Shown: in pieces, positions 38,148-50,403 of the stretch
Position numbering within the stretch: the stretch's first letter is position 1
Layout: every line of letters starts with the position of its first letter
Source: Botrytis cinerea B05.10
Taxonomy: Eukaryota; Ascomycota; Leotiomycetes; Helotiales; Sclerotiniaceae
Direction of reading: 5' to 3'
Assembly (NCBI RefSeq): GCF_000143535.2
Contig: NC_037311.1
Coordinates: 930,001-994,000, forward strand
DNA length: 64,000 nt
Notes under the pieces: generated by a model
The model's database searches: none
Seen by the model: the letters and a program-made list of their open reading frames with translations, nothing else
Told to the model about the DNA's origin: nothing
Made by a program: the position numbers and the translations under genes

Positions 38148-39923
38148 TCATGGCCAACCTCCTCTACCCCTATGATTTCCTCTACCGCCCCTACCCTGCC
38201 CGCCATAAGAATTATTCCATCCTTTGTTGTAGCCTCTCCCCTGACCTCCCTGTGCCGACGGCTGCCAACCCGTAGGCCCAGTAGGATAGCCCCCCGGGGC
38301 TTGTTGAAAATTTGAAGAAACATTAGGCATGGGAGGAGGAGGTGGTGGTGGCCACTGTGGATTAACAGGGTTGAAAGGCATGTTTGGGTAGAGTGGAGGT
38401 CCTGGGGGAGGAGGTGGTGGCCACGGCATTGAACCTTGATGTTGAGCGAGGTTTGGAGGGAATCCTTGATTGAAACCTTGCTGGTACGGCTGATACGGCA
38501 TTGGTGGATTAGTGTATGTCTGATTTGAGGGAAAACCACCATGTTGGGCAGGTATTGCGGCCATATTGTAAGTCTCAGGTATTGGTGGATTGCCGTTCCC
38601 TATAGATTGATTGGGAGAGCCGCTCAAAGAATGACTTTTCTCGTTGTCCCCCGATGCGCCATAGTCTTGTCGCCTGCCCTTTGACGGTGACCTGGAACGA
38701 TCATTGTACTTGGAACGATTTTCGTGATCTGGGGATGGTGAGCGCGAAGAGCTGTATGAGCGTCGTTGCCGGTGAGTCCTTGCTGCGAAGCTTCTCTCTG
38801 AATCTTCTGATTCACTATGGCGCCGTTTTCTCTGTGGGCTTAAGCTCTCACTTTGACTGTGTTGACCACGTTCACCAAATGGATCCAGTCCCTTGCGGCG
38901 TCTCTTCATCCTCTCACAGAACACTCTTGACCATCCGTAATAACCCTCTCCGTCGAGTATCTCACCAGTAATCTCATCTAGGATGATTGGCTGACCAAGT
39001 TCGTCCACATCAGACACAGTTCTTTCGTCTTGGCCAGGTTCCGCACCAAAAATTGTTTGAACATCCTCTAGGAGAGCTTTCACAGCAATAACGAGATTCT
39101 CATCCGCGGGTCCGGCAACGAACTGCAATGGCTTAACCATATCTGGATTTATTGGTCTGGTTGAGTTGGGAACGATGTGCGGCATCAAATTTCCAGCAGG
39201 TAAATCGAACCAAGGCATCGATGTGTCTCCATGCGTTGCTGGCATGACAAATGGCGCGGCCTTGTTCAATTTTGGCGCAAGACCCTGCTCTCCATTTTCT
39301 GCCGACCCAGTTGATTCTTCGGTGAATTGTCCGACTTCTGAAGCAATTTTTACTGCTTCACGCAGCTTTCCGATGTATTCATGGGAGTAATACCCTCTCT
39401 CTTCCCATATATTTAGTAGATCTTGAATCTTTTGCTGATGCTTTGGGCAATCTTTAAATGAAGCAGTGCTTCCTAGTAGATTAACTAGTACAGGCTGAAT
39501 CTTGCCACACACAGATGCATCGTTGACTCGGTACTTGCAATGGTAGAGAATGTCGTTAAGAAGGTAGAGTATATGTATGCGCTTGCGCTTGACCGAAGGT
39601 TCGCCGTTTAAGGATTTGGTGAATGATGTCGTAAGAACTGTTAAATATTTTCCCAGCGCTGTAAATCTTGCTGCAGATTGTACAATATGTTCCAATATCC
39701 ATTGCTTGCATTTCTATCCTCGGGCACGATTTAGTTATCGCATAACCACATCCATTAGAGTGTATGATCAAACCTGGACATTTATTGACGAGCATTGTAG
39801 TATGACGTTATTCAGATGGCTGTGAAACTCTGCGATAGCTTCCCTAGAAACTGGTGTTGGATCGCGTCGAAGGAGACTTGCAGAGAACGAGGCTTTAGCT
39901 ATGGCAAGCTGATGCGACGCCAT
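38148..39923 (-). CDS. CID (RPR) domain RNA-processing protein
   Basis: Exons 39774-39923 and 38148-39713 give 571 residues. The 60-nt intron (39714-39773) uses a GTTTGA donor and a GATAG acceptor; it restores SSINVQKCKQWILEHIVQSA, so I trust it despite the unusual donor. N-terminal CID fold (residues about 1-150, with KRKRIHILYLLNDILYHCKY) that in relatives binds the RNA polymerase II C-terminal domain. A conserved block EGYYGWSRVFCERMKRRRKG follows, then an Arg/Ser-rich region (RSYSSSRSPSPDH), a Pro-rich stretch with PPPPPPGPPLYPNM, and a Gly/Arg-rich tail (GRGGRGNHRGRGGW) typical of RNA binding. Resembles CHERP/SCAF-type splicing factors in layout. Confidence 0.85.
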
Positions 39924-40550
39924 TGTTGAAAAGTTGTTTAAAGCAGACTCAATATTTATTGTGAAGCTTCGCCATTCGCGATTGAATTTATTGGATCCAA
40001 AGGAAGAGGATTGATCTAAGACGTGGTTAAATTTGGGTGTGACCTTGATTATCCTGTTGAAGTGGGATGATTCAATGAAATTGAAATGAAGCTTCGCGAC
40101 GAAAGGTCCAGATTCGCTAGAGCGTGCTAAGGGAATATGCTTGATCACCCTTCGATAAATTCATCATCAATTGATACAGCAAGCTCTCCATACAAACCCT
40201 TCCCTTTTATCATGGTTATTTATTACTTTGCATTTTACATTTATTACTCTATCGATTTTTGGAGGGTTGGGGAATTCTGATTTATTCATCAATTGACCCG
40301 AAGGGTAATGGCTGTTCCTGTCTTCTTGCCTGCGGCGAATAAGTTGGTGTGCTCGATTGTAGCAACAATGATGAAAGAGACGACATGTTTCAAAAGGCTC
40401 ACACAATCCGAGAATTCGATAGGAGTAGAGTTTCGTGAGATTAACGTATACACATACATAGGAGCACCCAGTTCCCAGCGCCAACTCCAATACCAAACAA
40501 AATTGCCGTGAGTAGATTTGCATTACTGAACGACAATGGCGTGCCTCAAT
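39924..40550. other. Intergenic region
   Basis: 627 bp with the CID gene promoter and the 3' flank of the DUF4748-like gene. Nothing else seen. Confidence 0.6.
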
Positions 40551-41115
40551 TTAACTGAACCTATCGCCTTTCTTTGATCTGAATGGTTCCGACGGCTCAT
40601 ATTTGCTCTTTTCCCTTACACGCTGTCCCTCGCTCGCTGGTGCATGTGTTGTTGGCGCAGGCTCAGTTGTCGATACTTCCTGGCTTGGAGAGCCGGCAGA
40701 GTCCAATTTTGCTGGTCCGCCATTACTTCCTGACCCTGCATAACCACCCGTTCTGCCAGAATATTCTAGGGCTTCCTGCTGCCTCTTGCGTTTCTGATCT
40801 GCCTCGAACCGCGCGGCTCTATCTGCGTTGATCGATTGCTTTGCGAAATAGTATGCTGTCCCACCGGCTGGGTTCCTTTGTCAGTACTTGATCACTGGGG
40901 ACGTCTCTCCACCTCTCAAAACATACCGACACACAACGAGCCCCATCCAACCCTGAATAGATTATGTTAGTCGAGAACTGCTTTCAATGTACTGTAAACC
41001 GAGGCGTGGAATGTGGGAACAGTACCAGAACGATTTCACCTAAACTATGTCAGCTATACTTGCTTGCAGGCTGGTTTCTGCCCACAGTGGCAATTAAATC
41101 ACTTACAGTGTTCAT
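40551..41115 (-). CDS. Small DUF4748-like protein with microexons
   Basis: Four exons on the minus strand: 41107-41115 (9 nt), 41026-41039 (14 nt), 40927-40952 (26 nt) and 40551-40867 (317 nt), introns 67, 73 and 59 nt, giving 121 residues. The joined start is MNTVKSFWVGWGSLCVAGGT, followed by AYYFAKQSINADRAARFEAD, a pattern I associate with DUF4748 proteins: a short N-terminal membrane segment, then a YFAK/NADR motif and a Lys/Arg/Gln-rich helix. Every junction is GT-AG, and the frame closes only with these acceptors (for the last intron, AACCCAG rather than the earlier AAAG). The tail is Ser/Pro/Thr-rich. Probably a small organellar membrane protein; function unknown. Confidence 0.78.
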
Positions 41116-41857
41116 ATTGAAGAGATGTTTGGATTCTGAAGTAGTCTCACGCACAGAGTGGCTCTCGATTGCAATATGGTTCAGAAAGACAAAGTGGTTT
41201 TGGTGACTCTGGGTTCTTTATTTAATATATAAAAATCTTCTACATGCCATCATCATAATGGTACGATAATGGAAATGGTAGCCTTGTCGCCTTCTTCCCG
41301 TCAGATCAGACCAAATCAGATAATTGCGCACCTCTGCCTCTAGCATCTGTCTGCGGATCAATGAAACATACAAACACTCTCAAGCCAATCCAGCCTGACC
41401 CCTGCACATTGCCGCGAAGCCACAATGAGGGATGTTCACACTGGAAATGAACAATTGAACTCACATAACCTTACCCAGGTACCGGTTGTAGTATTGTTCA
41501 TTCACAGAACAACACCAACAACATAATTTGACCCCTCTCGATTACTTCGAACTTCTTTCGAGGAAACCAACAACACTCTCTTAAACATCCATTCACTTGT
41601 TTACTTTCAATCTTTATTAATAGTCTCTTTCCTTTCATGTTTACGATAACGGAAGAGGATCCCATAGATATTCCAGACACAACAGTACTGGCCCGCGAGG
41701 CTACAGTTTACGGGCTAGACGTCCCATTTCCAATGACGACGAGCTTGACATTGGTCCTCTAATACCAGAGGCTCCTCTTATGAAACAGAGGATAGAATTG
41801 TTATATTCAATCGCATGCGACATTTGTTCTTAGCTTGCAAATCACAAAGCATACATC
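41116..41857. promoter_or_regulatory. Divergent promoter and 5' leader of phosphatase gene
   Basis: 742 bp between divergent starts. The part next to the phosphatase gene, roughly 41480-41857, looks like a transcribed leader: CT/CAA-rich, with a 41-codon upstream frame at 41637-41762. Confidence 0.5.
41637..41762 (+). other. Upstream ORF in the phosphatase leader
   Basis: ATG 41637 opens a 41-codon frame (MFTITEEDPIDIPD...) ending at TAA 41760-41762, 95 nt before the proposed main ATG. A second frame through the same DNA (RGYSLRARRPISNDDELD) also looks coding but has no early ATG, so the segment might be part of an exon I failed to place. Role as a translational control uORF is inference. 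Confidence 0.4.
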
Positions 41858-44800
41858 ATGGAGGAGCCAGAGAAAGAGAGCCTGGATGGCTCGTCCATAG
41901 TAGGAACACGATATACAACTCTGCGAATGGCCTGCTAATATTTTACCTGTCTAGAAACCAGTTTCGTCTCTGCGGTCCCATTTCGAACAAATGGCGAATG
42001 CCCAACCGACCAACAACACTGCTACAAGAGGAGTTTCCCCAAAAGGTTTGAGGAATACTGCTAGTCCTGGAGATCCTGTCAGAGTAGCGCCAACCATACC
42101 GAATCGACCGGAGTCAGTAACGCATTTAGCGGAGTCAGTTCAGTCTGTGAGAGGTCGTGATGTAGAAGCAACTGATGTTACACTGCGGCCTCCGCGTGCG
42201 AATGGCGGTCGAAAGTTATCTCCCTCACCTACTCGTATTATTACTCCTTCTCCAAGGCCAATATCAACTGCCCCTCCCGCCGTCACTGTTCAGCCACCTC
42301 AATCACCTCCAAAGTTAAAGAATCTGAATCTTTCATTGGCAAACACCTCTGCGTACTTATCGACAGATGCACCTTTTTCGGCCTCATTCAATAGTTCCTC
42401 CCAGGGCCATTTTAAAATCCCTAGTCGGTCGAATACACCTTTGGCGGAGACCAAAAACTCGTCTTCTTACCCATCTTCACTTCCGCCCTCGCCACCTCCT
42501 CCTAGACGATCGGGTGAGGTGAGAAGGAATTCATCTTTTAAGGCTGGACCCCCGCCGATCAATCGCGCCGACAAACCTAAGATATCAAGTAAACCAGTAG
42601 GGTTCAGTTCAAGCGCAGAAAGTGTGAACTTAGCTCCTATATCCGTTCAGATACCTATAGAAAAGACATCTCCATTTAGTACCCCTCCAAGTAGTGGAGG
42701 AAGTGTCGAAAACGAATATCCAGTAGCGCCACCATTACCACGAAATAGGCCACGACCAGTCTCCTATACTCCTTCATCTAGATCTTTCGAGCCACCCCCT
42801 AGACATCATTCCGTTTCAAGTAGACAGAGAGATCAGGAGACCAATGGTCTAGGTCGAGCTATAATATCCCCGCAATTTACGGGGGGAGACCGAAGACCTG
42901 CGTTACCTAGCCGCCCAATGCCACCACCTCCTCGACCTCCCGTTGACAGATCAAGACCGCCAGTGACTAATGCTATGCCGGTCGACAACGGACCACATTT
43001 CGTAACCCCTCCAAAAAGAGTTCTTTCAAACCCTACGGCCCAGTTACAGACTCCACCTAGATCCCATGGGAGATCTATGACAGTTGATAGGACAAGCGAT
43101 AAAACGCCGGCTGAGTTCAGAACTCCGATGGTGTCTGTGTCAACTAGAACCGACCATCGTCCTTCGAGTGATGTGCCTTCCACACCAGTGACCAGGGAAG
43201 GTCTATCTTTCAAGGCAGGCGAATATCCGGATACCTCTCACTCAAACCGTAGACCTCCATATTTTACCAAGGGAGCATACGAAATATCAACGAAGTATGA
43301 TACTCGCATTCTAGATGTTTGCGGAGAATACGTATGCACCACTGGTCACGCAACTAAGGTTTGGAGTCTACTAGACGGAAGTGTAGTCATGAACCTAGCC
43401 CATACCGAGGGGATTAAACTCGTATCTGTAGCTTTCAAGCCAGCAGCGGAAGTGCAAAATGAGGGCACAAGGCTATGGTTAGGTAACAACATTGGAGATT
43501 TGGCTGAGGTTGATATTTCAAGCGGAAGCATTGTCGCGAGCAAGTCCAACGCCCACACTCGTCGTGAGATAATTAAAATTTATCGACACTTGAACGAATT
43601 ATGGACACTTGATGATGGTGGAACATTGCATTTATGGGCTTCAGACGACACTGGTGAACCTAATTTGACCAACAATCCATCACAAAGCTATCGACTTCCG
43701 AAAGGTCATACATTTTCGCTGGTTATCGATGGTGAATTGTGGCACGCAGCAGGCAAAGATATACGAGTTTTTATCCCGACACTAGATGGAAGCTCACAGT
43801 TTCAGGTTTTACAACGCCCCATTCATCAACCAGATGCTGGTGAAATAACATCGGGTGCTGTCATAAGTTCTCAGCCTGACCGTATATACTTTGGTCATGT
43901 TGATGGAAAAGTAAGCATATATTCTCGACATGATTATGCATGCCTAGGAATAGTAAATATCAGCGTCTATAAAATCACATCTCTTGCCGGTGTAGGTAGT
44001 AATCTTTGGGCTGGCTTTAGTACGGGCATGGTATATGTATATGATACCACTCACACTCCATGGATCGTAAAGAAGGACTGGCGTGCTCATCATGATCCAC
44101 TTATTGGCCTATTTGTTGACCGTAGCAGCTTTTGGATGCTTGATCGGGAACATGTCATCTCCTTGGGCCAGGACAATATGGTACGAGCATGGGATGGCCT
44201 GCTTCAGGATGATTGGATGGAGCAACAGATGCAATCTCAAGAAGCAGATTTCTGCAAACTTAGCCCAATCAAGACTTTAGTCATGACGTGGAACGCGGGC
44301 GCGTCTACTCCATATCATCTTCAACAATCCGATCAGGATTCGAGGTTCTTGCCTCAACTGCTTCAAGACAGCGATCGACCAGATATCTTAGTCTTCGGAT
44401 TCCAGGAATTGGTTGATCTAGAAGACAAAAAGACTACCGCTAGTAAGTACGCTGCTAACTTCAACAATATCCTTCTAACTGGCTGGTAGAAAGTTTTTTC
44501 AAATCGAAGAAGAAGGAGAAGGACTCCGATCATGAACACATGAGCCACCAATATCGAAACTGGCGAGACTTCCTTACCCGGTGTTTAGATGATTATGTCC
44601 AGGGTGAGATATACCACTTGCTTCACACCGCAAATCTAGTTGGCCTATTCACATGCGTATTTGTTCGATCTCCACTTCTACCACGAATCAAGAATATCAA
44701 TGCCGCTGAAATTAAGAGAGGTATGGGCGGACTCCATGGGAACAAGGTAAGAGTCTTCGAAAATCCCTGCTAATAATATGGTTAACTGACGTGTATTAGG

Positions 44801-45627
44801 GCGCATTGATTCTTCGATTTACGCTGGATGATACATCGATGTGCTTCATCAACTGCCATCTTGCTGCTGGACAGACCCAAACGAAAGATAGAAACACAGA
44901 CATAAGTATGATTCTCGAAAGCCAGGTTCTGCCTGCAGAACGCGATCACAGTGTCCGTATAGATAGTTTTGTGGGAGGCGGTGATGGAACAATGATTCTC
45001 GATCATGAAATCTGCATTTTGAATGGCGATTTGAACTACCGTATCGATACAATGGGCAGAGATACTGTGGTTAATGCGGTAAAAGCTAATAACTTGGCAA
45101 AACTTCTTGAGCGAGATCAACTTCTTGCCTCAAAACGCAAAAACCCATGGTTTCGATTACGCGCTTTTCACGAACTACCCATCACTTTCGCGCCGACCTA
45201 TAAATACGATGTAGGGACCGATAATTATGACACGAGTGAGAAGAAAAGAGCACCCGCGTGGTGTGATCGATTACTATACCGTGGACACAATCGTGTGGAG
45301 CAGCTCGATTACCGTCGACATGAGGTTCGAGTGTCTGATCATAGACCCGTAACTGGATTATTTCACATGGTTATTAAATCCATTTCACCCCAGAAGCGTG
45401 CCGTGAAATGGGAAGAATGTTTACAAAACTTTAAAATTTTGAAAGAAAAGCTTGGATCGGAAGCAAGGTAAGCTTTTCCTCTGGCTCTTAATCGGTTGTC
45501 ACGACATTACAATTACCGACACTAATCGATATCTAGACTTGATTATCTCACCAATGTTCTGGGTTTCGATCCGGCGACTAGTCAACAGATAGTTTCATCG
45601 GGGCCGGGAACTTATGGGGGCCGTTGA
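41858..45627 (+). CDS. WD40 plus inositol polyphosphate 5-phosphatase
   Basis: Removes the 5-phosphate from phosphoinositides or inositol phosphates. Five exons: 41858-41899, 41955-44442, 44490-44746, 44800-45467, 45537-45627; 1181 residues. The first exon (14 codons) splices to give MEEPEKESLDGSSIKPVSSL, continuing RSHFEQMANA; a start at the later ATG 41991 would drop this conserved-looking segment. Layout: disordered Ser/Pro-rich region with many PPxPP motifs (about 30-430), WD40-like beta-propeller (about 440-770, SRHDYACLGIVNISVYKITS), then the phosphatase core (from about 784). Catalytic motifs are present: MTWNAGA, FGFQELVDLED, NGDLNYRID (from residue 1004), PAWCDR (1081) and SDHRPV (Asp1109, His1110). 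No SAC or OCRL-type domain. The propeller plus 5-phosphatase order matches a filamentous-fungal class. Confidence 0.92.
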
Positions 45628-46401
45628 TTAGCTTCATCAACATTCCAGGCTAGAAGTTCCAACACACAAAGTAAAAAGACATAGATTATACTTCACCGTG
45701 AGTCAAGTATTAAAATGCGAGGAGCAGAAAGGCTAGACCTCATACCCCTTAGAGGTTACCAGCTCAAGATATTGGACATGGAATATGAGATATGGAACAT
45801 GGGATATGGAATATGTGCCAGCAAAATCATCTAGTATTTCGTGTGGTTTAGGAATGGACACGTGATGAATAGTCCTGAGAGGACTAATGAAGTAGCGCAC
45901 GTCATGATGTACAAGCCTGGCTCGAATGGCTGGTGGTTCTTTCAATGTTGCCCCACTATTCAGGTACAATCCCCGCAGTATAGAAAGTGTTTCCATCATA
46001 GATACAACAGATGACGATATGAACATGAATATGAAGAAGAAAGAATAGCTAGGAGGCAACTTGTATGTAGGCACGTAGGTATGCAGGTATGCAGGTATGT
46101 ACCTCATTGAGAATTCGAAAAGTTAATTGAGACAGTATGTAAATATCAACTTAAACTGTCCTAAAATGGTTGGGTGTTTTTTTGCTTTTGTTCTGTCCAT
46201 GTATAATACTAATTGTTTCTCAACGATTGGATGTTTTTAAGACGTAGAACTCACATCAACAAGCCCCTTCTTCTTTCTCAATCATCTTCCATCTACCTCA
46301 CGTTCGCATTCTCATTTGCGTTCCAATCAAAGCCCGTATCTTCCTCTTACCCCCATCAACACACATCCCACACTCCCACTCAATCCTACCACACCCGCAA
46401 T
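45628..46401. other. Intergenic region
   Basis: 774 bp between two plus-strand genes. Short ATGGAATATGAGATAT-type patches (about 45775-45815) and a GTAGGTATGCAG repeat (about 46065-46100). The frame upstream of the next gene's ATG (from 46213) stays open but is Ser/His-rich and probably leader. Confidence 0.55.
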
Positions 46402-47424
46402 ATGTCCCCCTCCTCAAACAATTCCACCTCTAACGCCAAAAACGAAGCCCGATCCCAAGGTCACAAAGACGAGGATATCGAAGGCGACCACAATGATTGG
46501 AAATTCAGAGTCCCGTACAAAGTGCACGAAAATGATGAGGATTTTAAAGTGCTGTATGAGGGGGGTTGTCACTGTGGACGGGTGAAGTATCAGTTGAGTA
46601 GGGAGCGCCCTTTGAGTGCCAAGTTTTGTCATTGTACGACTTGTCAAGTTTTGCATGGTGAGTCTTTCCGGGAGAGGGGGAGGGGAAGAAGGAGATAGGA
46701 AAGGGGAATGGATAAGAACGAGAGAGAAGATACTAATACGACGGATCCGTAGGAGCGCCATTCCAATGGGCTGCAATTTTCCATAAAGAAGATATCAATT
46801 TCACACATGGACATCATGATCTAGGCTGGTACGTACATATATCTCCCGATTCCCTCCTCGACTGCTTTCTCCCCCTTCTTCCCTTGCTTGAAGCATCTCT
46901 ATTATTTTCCTTGCCATTTTGTCCACCACTTAACACCCCGGCTAGGTACGAATCCGAAGAAAAAACTACCCGTCACAAGCTTCCCTGCAAAGTGAGCTGT
47001 GCATACTGTCGTACGCCCATCATGGACGAGGGCAGAAACATGATATTGCTGTTCCCGAGCTTGATTAAGTTTAAGAGTCAAGAGGAGAAGGAGAAATTTA
47101 ATCCTACGTTAGTTCCCTTCCTTAATTATCTCTCCCTCTGTCTGAAAGTTATTGTTTTTCTTTTGTCTGTGTGAAGGGGGGGGGGGATGATATGAAGGAT
47201 TTGCTAACTGATTTTGGTGATATAGATGTCATATGTTTTATTCAAGACGTCTAGTAGATATTCCTGATGGATTACCTAAATGGACGGGCTTAAACGATAA
47301 GAGTGACTTGATCGAAGATAGTCCTCCTGAAGCTATTCAGAAGAGGAAGAGAGAGAAGGAAGAAGAGGAAAAGGATGGGAAAGGAGAAAATGGCCATGAG
47401 AAGAAGAAAGAGAGAAAGGAATAG
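46402..47424 (+). CDS. GFA/CENP-V family zinc protein
   Basis: Four exons: 46402-46657, 46753-46828, 46946-47107 and 47226-47424, giving 230 residues. The glutathione-dependent formaldehyde-activating (GFA) fold shows its zinc ligands: GGCHCGRVKYQ, FCHCTTCQVLHG and SCAYCRTPIMDEG. Introns of 95, 117 and 118 nt rejoin HGAPFQWAA, GWYESEEKT and NPTCHMFYSRR. The C-terminus is a Lys/Glu-rich tail unusual for the family, which may be disordered. Family members include enzymes acting on glutathione adducts, but for most fungal members the reaction is unproven. The ATG at 46402 is chosen because the homologous fold begins soon after; upstream sequence in frame is low complexity. Confidence 0.87.
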
Positions 47425-47839
47425 ATGGTCCGAGGGTTGAGAAATCTGTACTGGGTGGCAGATATAAAGTTGTAGTATTCCCATTCTGGTATTTGTTTTA
47501 GTAATCTTGTCATTTCAGGAACGATCGAGTATTCATTTATTCCCCAGGTCCTTTGGTCACGACTGCCAAGATACCTTCGTGCACCGCTGCGCCGATATTT
47601 GAATCGTAACTCCTCCCCTTTCCAATTTCTCTTCGCCTCTTTTCATTGTTCCATCTGTTTCTCCTCAAAGCCTATAACACCAGGCATATTACTACCTTGA
47701 AAACCTTCGTCTTCTATCAGGATATTTGTTACATAGCGCAAACTATGACGTTCTCAGATGTTATGATACATATTAGGTAGATATTTCCAAAATATCCGCA
47801 AGAGAATCACAACAAATTATACGGAGCATTGTCCAGAAT
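47425..47839. other. Convergent intergenic spacer
   Basis: 415 bp between the 3' ends of the GFA gene and the transcription factor gene. Likely 3' UTRs; nothing else seen. Confidence 0.6.
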
Positions 47840-50090
47840 TCATACACCCACCTCCGCGCCACCATTCTTCAGCAACAAGCCATCTAATCTCAGCAAACCC
47901 AAACTCATAAGTCCATTGCCAGTATTGCCACTACCAATCCTCATGGCCCATCTCCAACGAGTCACAAGCTCGTGAATCTCGGCCGATTCGGTTTCGTTAT
48001 CGGATGTGACGAGTAGTTGCATCAGAAACGATGATGCTATTGCAAAGTTTGCACGAGACCCTGATATTCAATTAGCGATTGTGGACAGGAAGAGTGGTTA
48101 AAACTTACAAGAATGCCAAAAGGCATCTAAAGATCCCCTCCCAAGATTTTCTACAAATTCAACAACTTCTTTTGCGCATTCTCTCGCCCCAGCTCGCACG
48201 GCTAGACGACTACCTATTGTTGCGTCTTCTTCTACGCTTGTTAAGTTTTCGAGAGGTCGGAGAAGAGCTCTGAATAGTGTCATGGTTGCGATGATATAGG
48301 CGAGTGAAAGTGATGGGTTTCCACTTAATTGGGCTAGACCGCGCGAATCTAAATGTTCTGTTTGACGGAGAGACATAGAAGGAGGTAATGAATCGTTCCA
48401 AGTCTTAAGCCGCGTGCGGAGTGGTCTTGCTAGTTCAAGGGACAGAGAGAAATCTTTGGATGTACGTTGTGTTGCTCGCAACGTATAATATGAATCAATA
48501 ATGTCGCTGAGAATGGCGGTCAGCTCGGTTAGTAACCGAAAGTGTTCTAAATCCGGTTCTGATTCTGCGATAGGTTGATTAGGACCGGGACTTGATGGTT
48601 CAAGATCGTTGTCTTCAAGTGGGAGAACATCAAAATCATCCGCGTGTATATGGCTTGGCATTCCCGCGCCCAAAGACGCCCACTTATCCATGACAAAAAC
48701 CCCATACCAAAGCCTTTTTCTCAAGTTCATTTCCCATACTGGTATACTACTCCAGTCACTGCACTCCTTCATCAAACCCAGAATCTGGGCAAGACTCACT
48801 GTCCATCCCACAAGACTCGTTTTCCAAGGTGTGTCGGTTGTATATCGATTTGTGGGCGCTCTTTGTAGTAACAATAGACACGCTTGTACTGTTGCAAGTC
48901 GTGGGATGTGTAGTTCTTGCTGAATGAAGAGCCAGGACAAACGAAATAGTTCATGTGATGTCGGAGGTGAATGTATAAGAGTTGTAGCAAGAAAATCATC
49001 ATACAGTATGAATGGTAGGGCTGTAGCGTATATTGCCGACAACAGAGAAAATGGTAGTGTATGTAGAATCGCAGGAGAGAGTACCCCTGGTGATTGGAAT
49101 ATTTGGCTTTTGGATAGAATAGGAAAATAGGGGTATACAAATCGAAAAAAAAGACCTATAAGACGAAGGGCTTCTTGATCTGTGAACATGCCCCTCAGAT
49201 CTGATTCAGCTTTACTGAGAATATCGTCATCTATCCTTGGCTCCCCTTTTTGCGCAAAGCTATCATCTGCTAGCATAAAGACCACAGGAGGTTCTCCTTT
49301 CTGGGTCGAAAAGTCATTTTGTGGCGAGGAGTTCTTGATTCGCCGGTAGGTTAACTTTGATATTGTACATTCGTCGTTTTCATTATAGCGATAATGACGC
49401 AGCAGGTATGGATTTGATTCACCCATTTCTCCAACAAATCTTGCCGATTTTGTAGAACGCTGGGAATCGAGGGGCCTTATTCGTGTGTTTTGCATCATGT
49501 TCAGGTAAGGATCCAAATTATATATAGGCGAGCCATCTTGGACGAGAATCTGCTGGTCCGGAGACGAAGTCGATTCAGTCAAGACATCATGTCCCGTCAA
49601 GCTCTGAAAGCTATGCTCGCTATATTGGCTGATAAAGCTGGGACTAAGCTGGGCCGCCGAGACATCATATTGTTGCAAAGGAGCAGTAGCTTCACAGACA
49701 CACAAGTCAGCGAATCTCTCTCAAGATATGCACACGACCTTTGCATGGCTGTATAATGTGTTGTAACATACAAGTAGACGTTGTAGATCCACTGCTCTGA
49801 TCACCATTGCTTGCTGCAAGATTTGGCCTTCTCTTCTTCTTTGGCCGATCGACAAATGTGCAGCTTCTCCCATGAGATATGCACAATTGACAAGGCGGGG
49901 CGGAAGATATCGAACATCTTACTTGACGGGCTCGACAAAAATCACAAGGTCGATACTTGCGCGACTTGTAGGATCTTGGGCCTGGTTGAATGGGATTGTT
50001 GTTCAATTGTTGAGGTAACTGTAAATCAATTGCAGCTCCGTTGAAGTATTCATTGGAAGCAAGTGAAGTTTGGAAATTATGAGGATCCAT
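47840..50090 (-). CDS. Zn2Cys6 fungal transcription factor
   Basis: Exons 49772-50090, 48109-49689 and 47840-48060 encode 706 residues. The binuclear zinc cluster is at residues 49-77: CDFCRARQVRC then CQLCISHGRSC, spacing CX2CX6CX7CX2CX6C, followed by a basic linker (RPKKKRRPN). A fungal-specific regulatory domain occupies the middle (EALRLIGLFFRFVYPYFPIL, ELFRLSWLFIQQELHIPRLA, LRKRLWYGVFVMDKWASLG). The last intron (48061-48108) rejoins FWHSWSRANFAIASSFLMQL, a segment common in this family. Intron 1 is 82 nt. Target genes cannot be read from the sequence; no metabolic cluster surrounds it. Confidence 0.93.
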
Positions 50091-50349
50091 CGAGTGAAGG
50101 GGGAGGACTTTAGGAGCCAGGCCTATTGGTGGTACTAAATGACCCTTAGAAATTCCTTATCGCCTCTGATAAACAATAATAATGAATGCAACAACAAGTC
50201 TTTGGAACATCAAATGGACCGATTCATTCCCCGCGCGGGCAGGAGATATTTCTTTTCTTTAATGATATATAGTAAGGGTGTTCTTCGAGATTTGCATTAG
50301 AATCTCACTCATGACTATGTCCAACCGGAATTAGTTTTGTCTTTATCCC

Positions 50350-50403
50350 AATATTCTGGACGTTGAATGTTGGATGGCGTTGTATCCAACGTTCCAGAAT
50401 ATT
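50350..50403. repeat. Imperfect inverted repeat (hairpin)
   Basis: AATATTCTGGA (50350-50360) pairs with TCCAGAATATT (50393-50403), and GTTGGAT (50369-50375) with ATCCAAC (50384-50390), leaving an 8-nt loop and an asymmetric internal bulge. Read directly. Could be a small transposon relic or a chance foldback. Confidence 0.7.
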
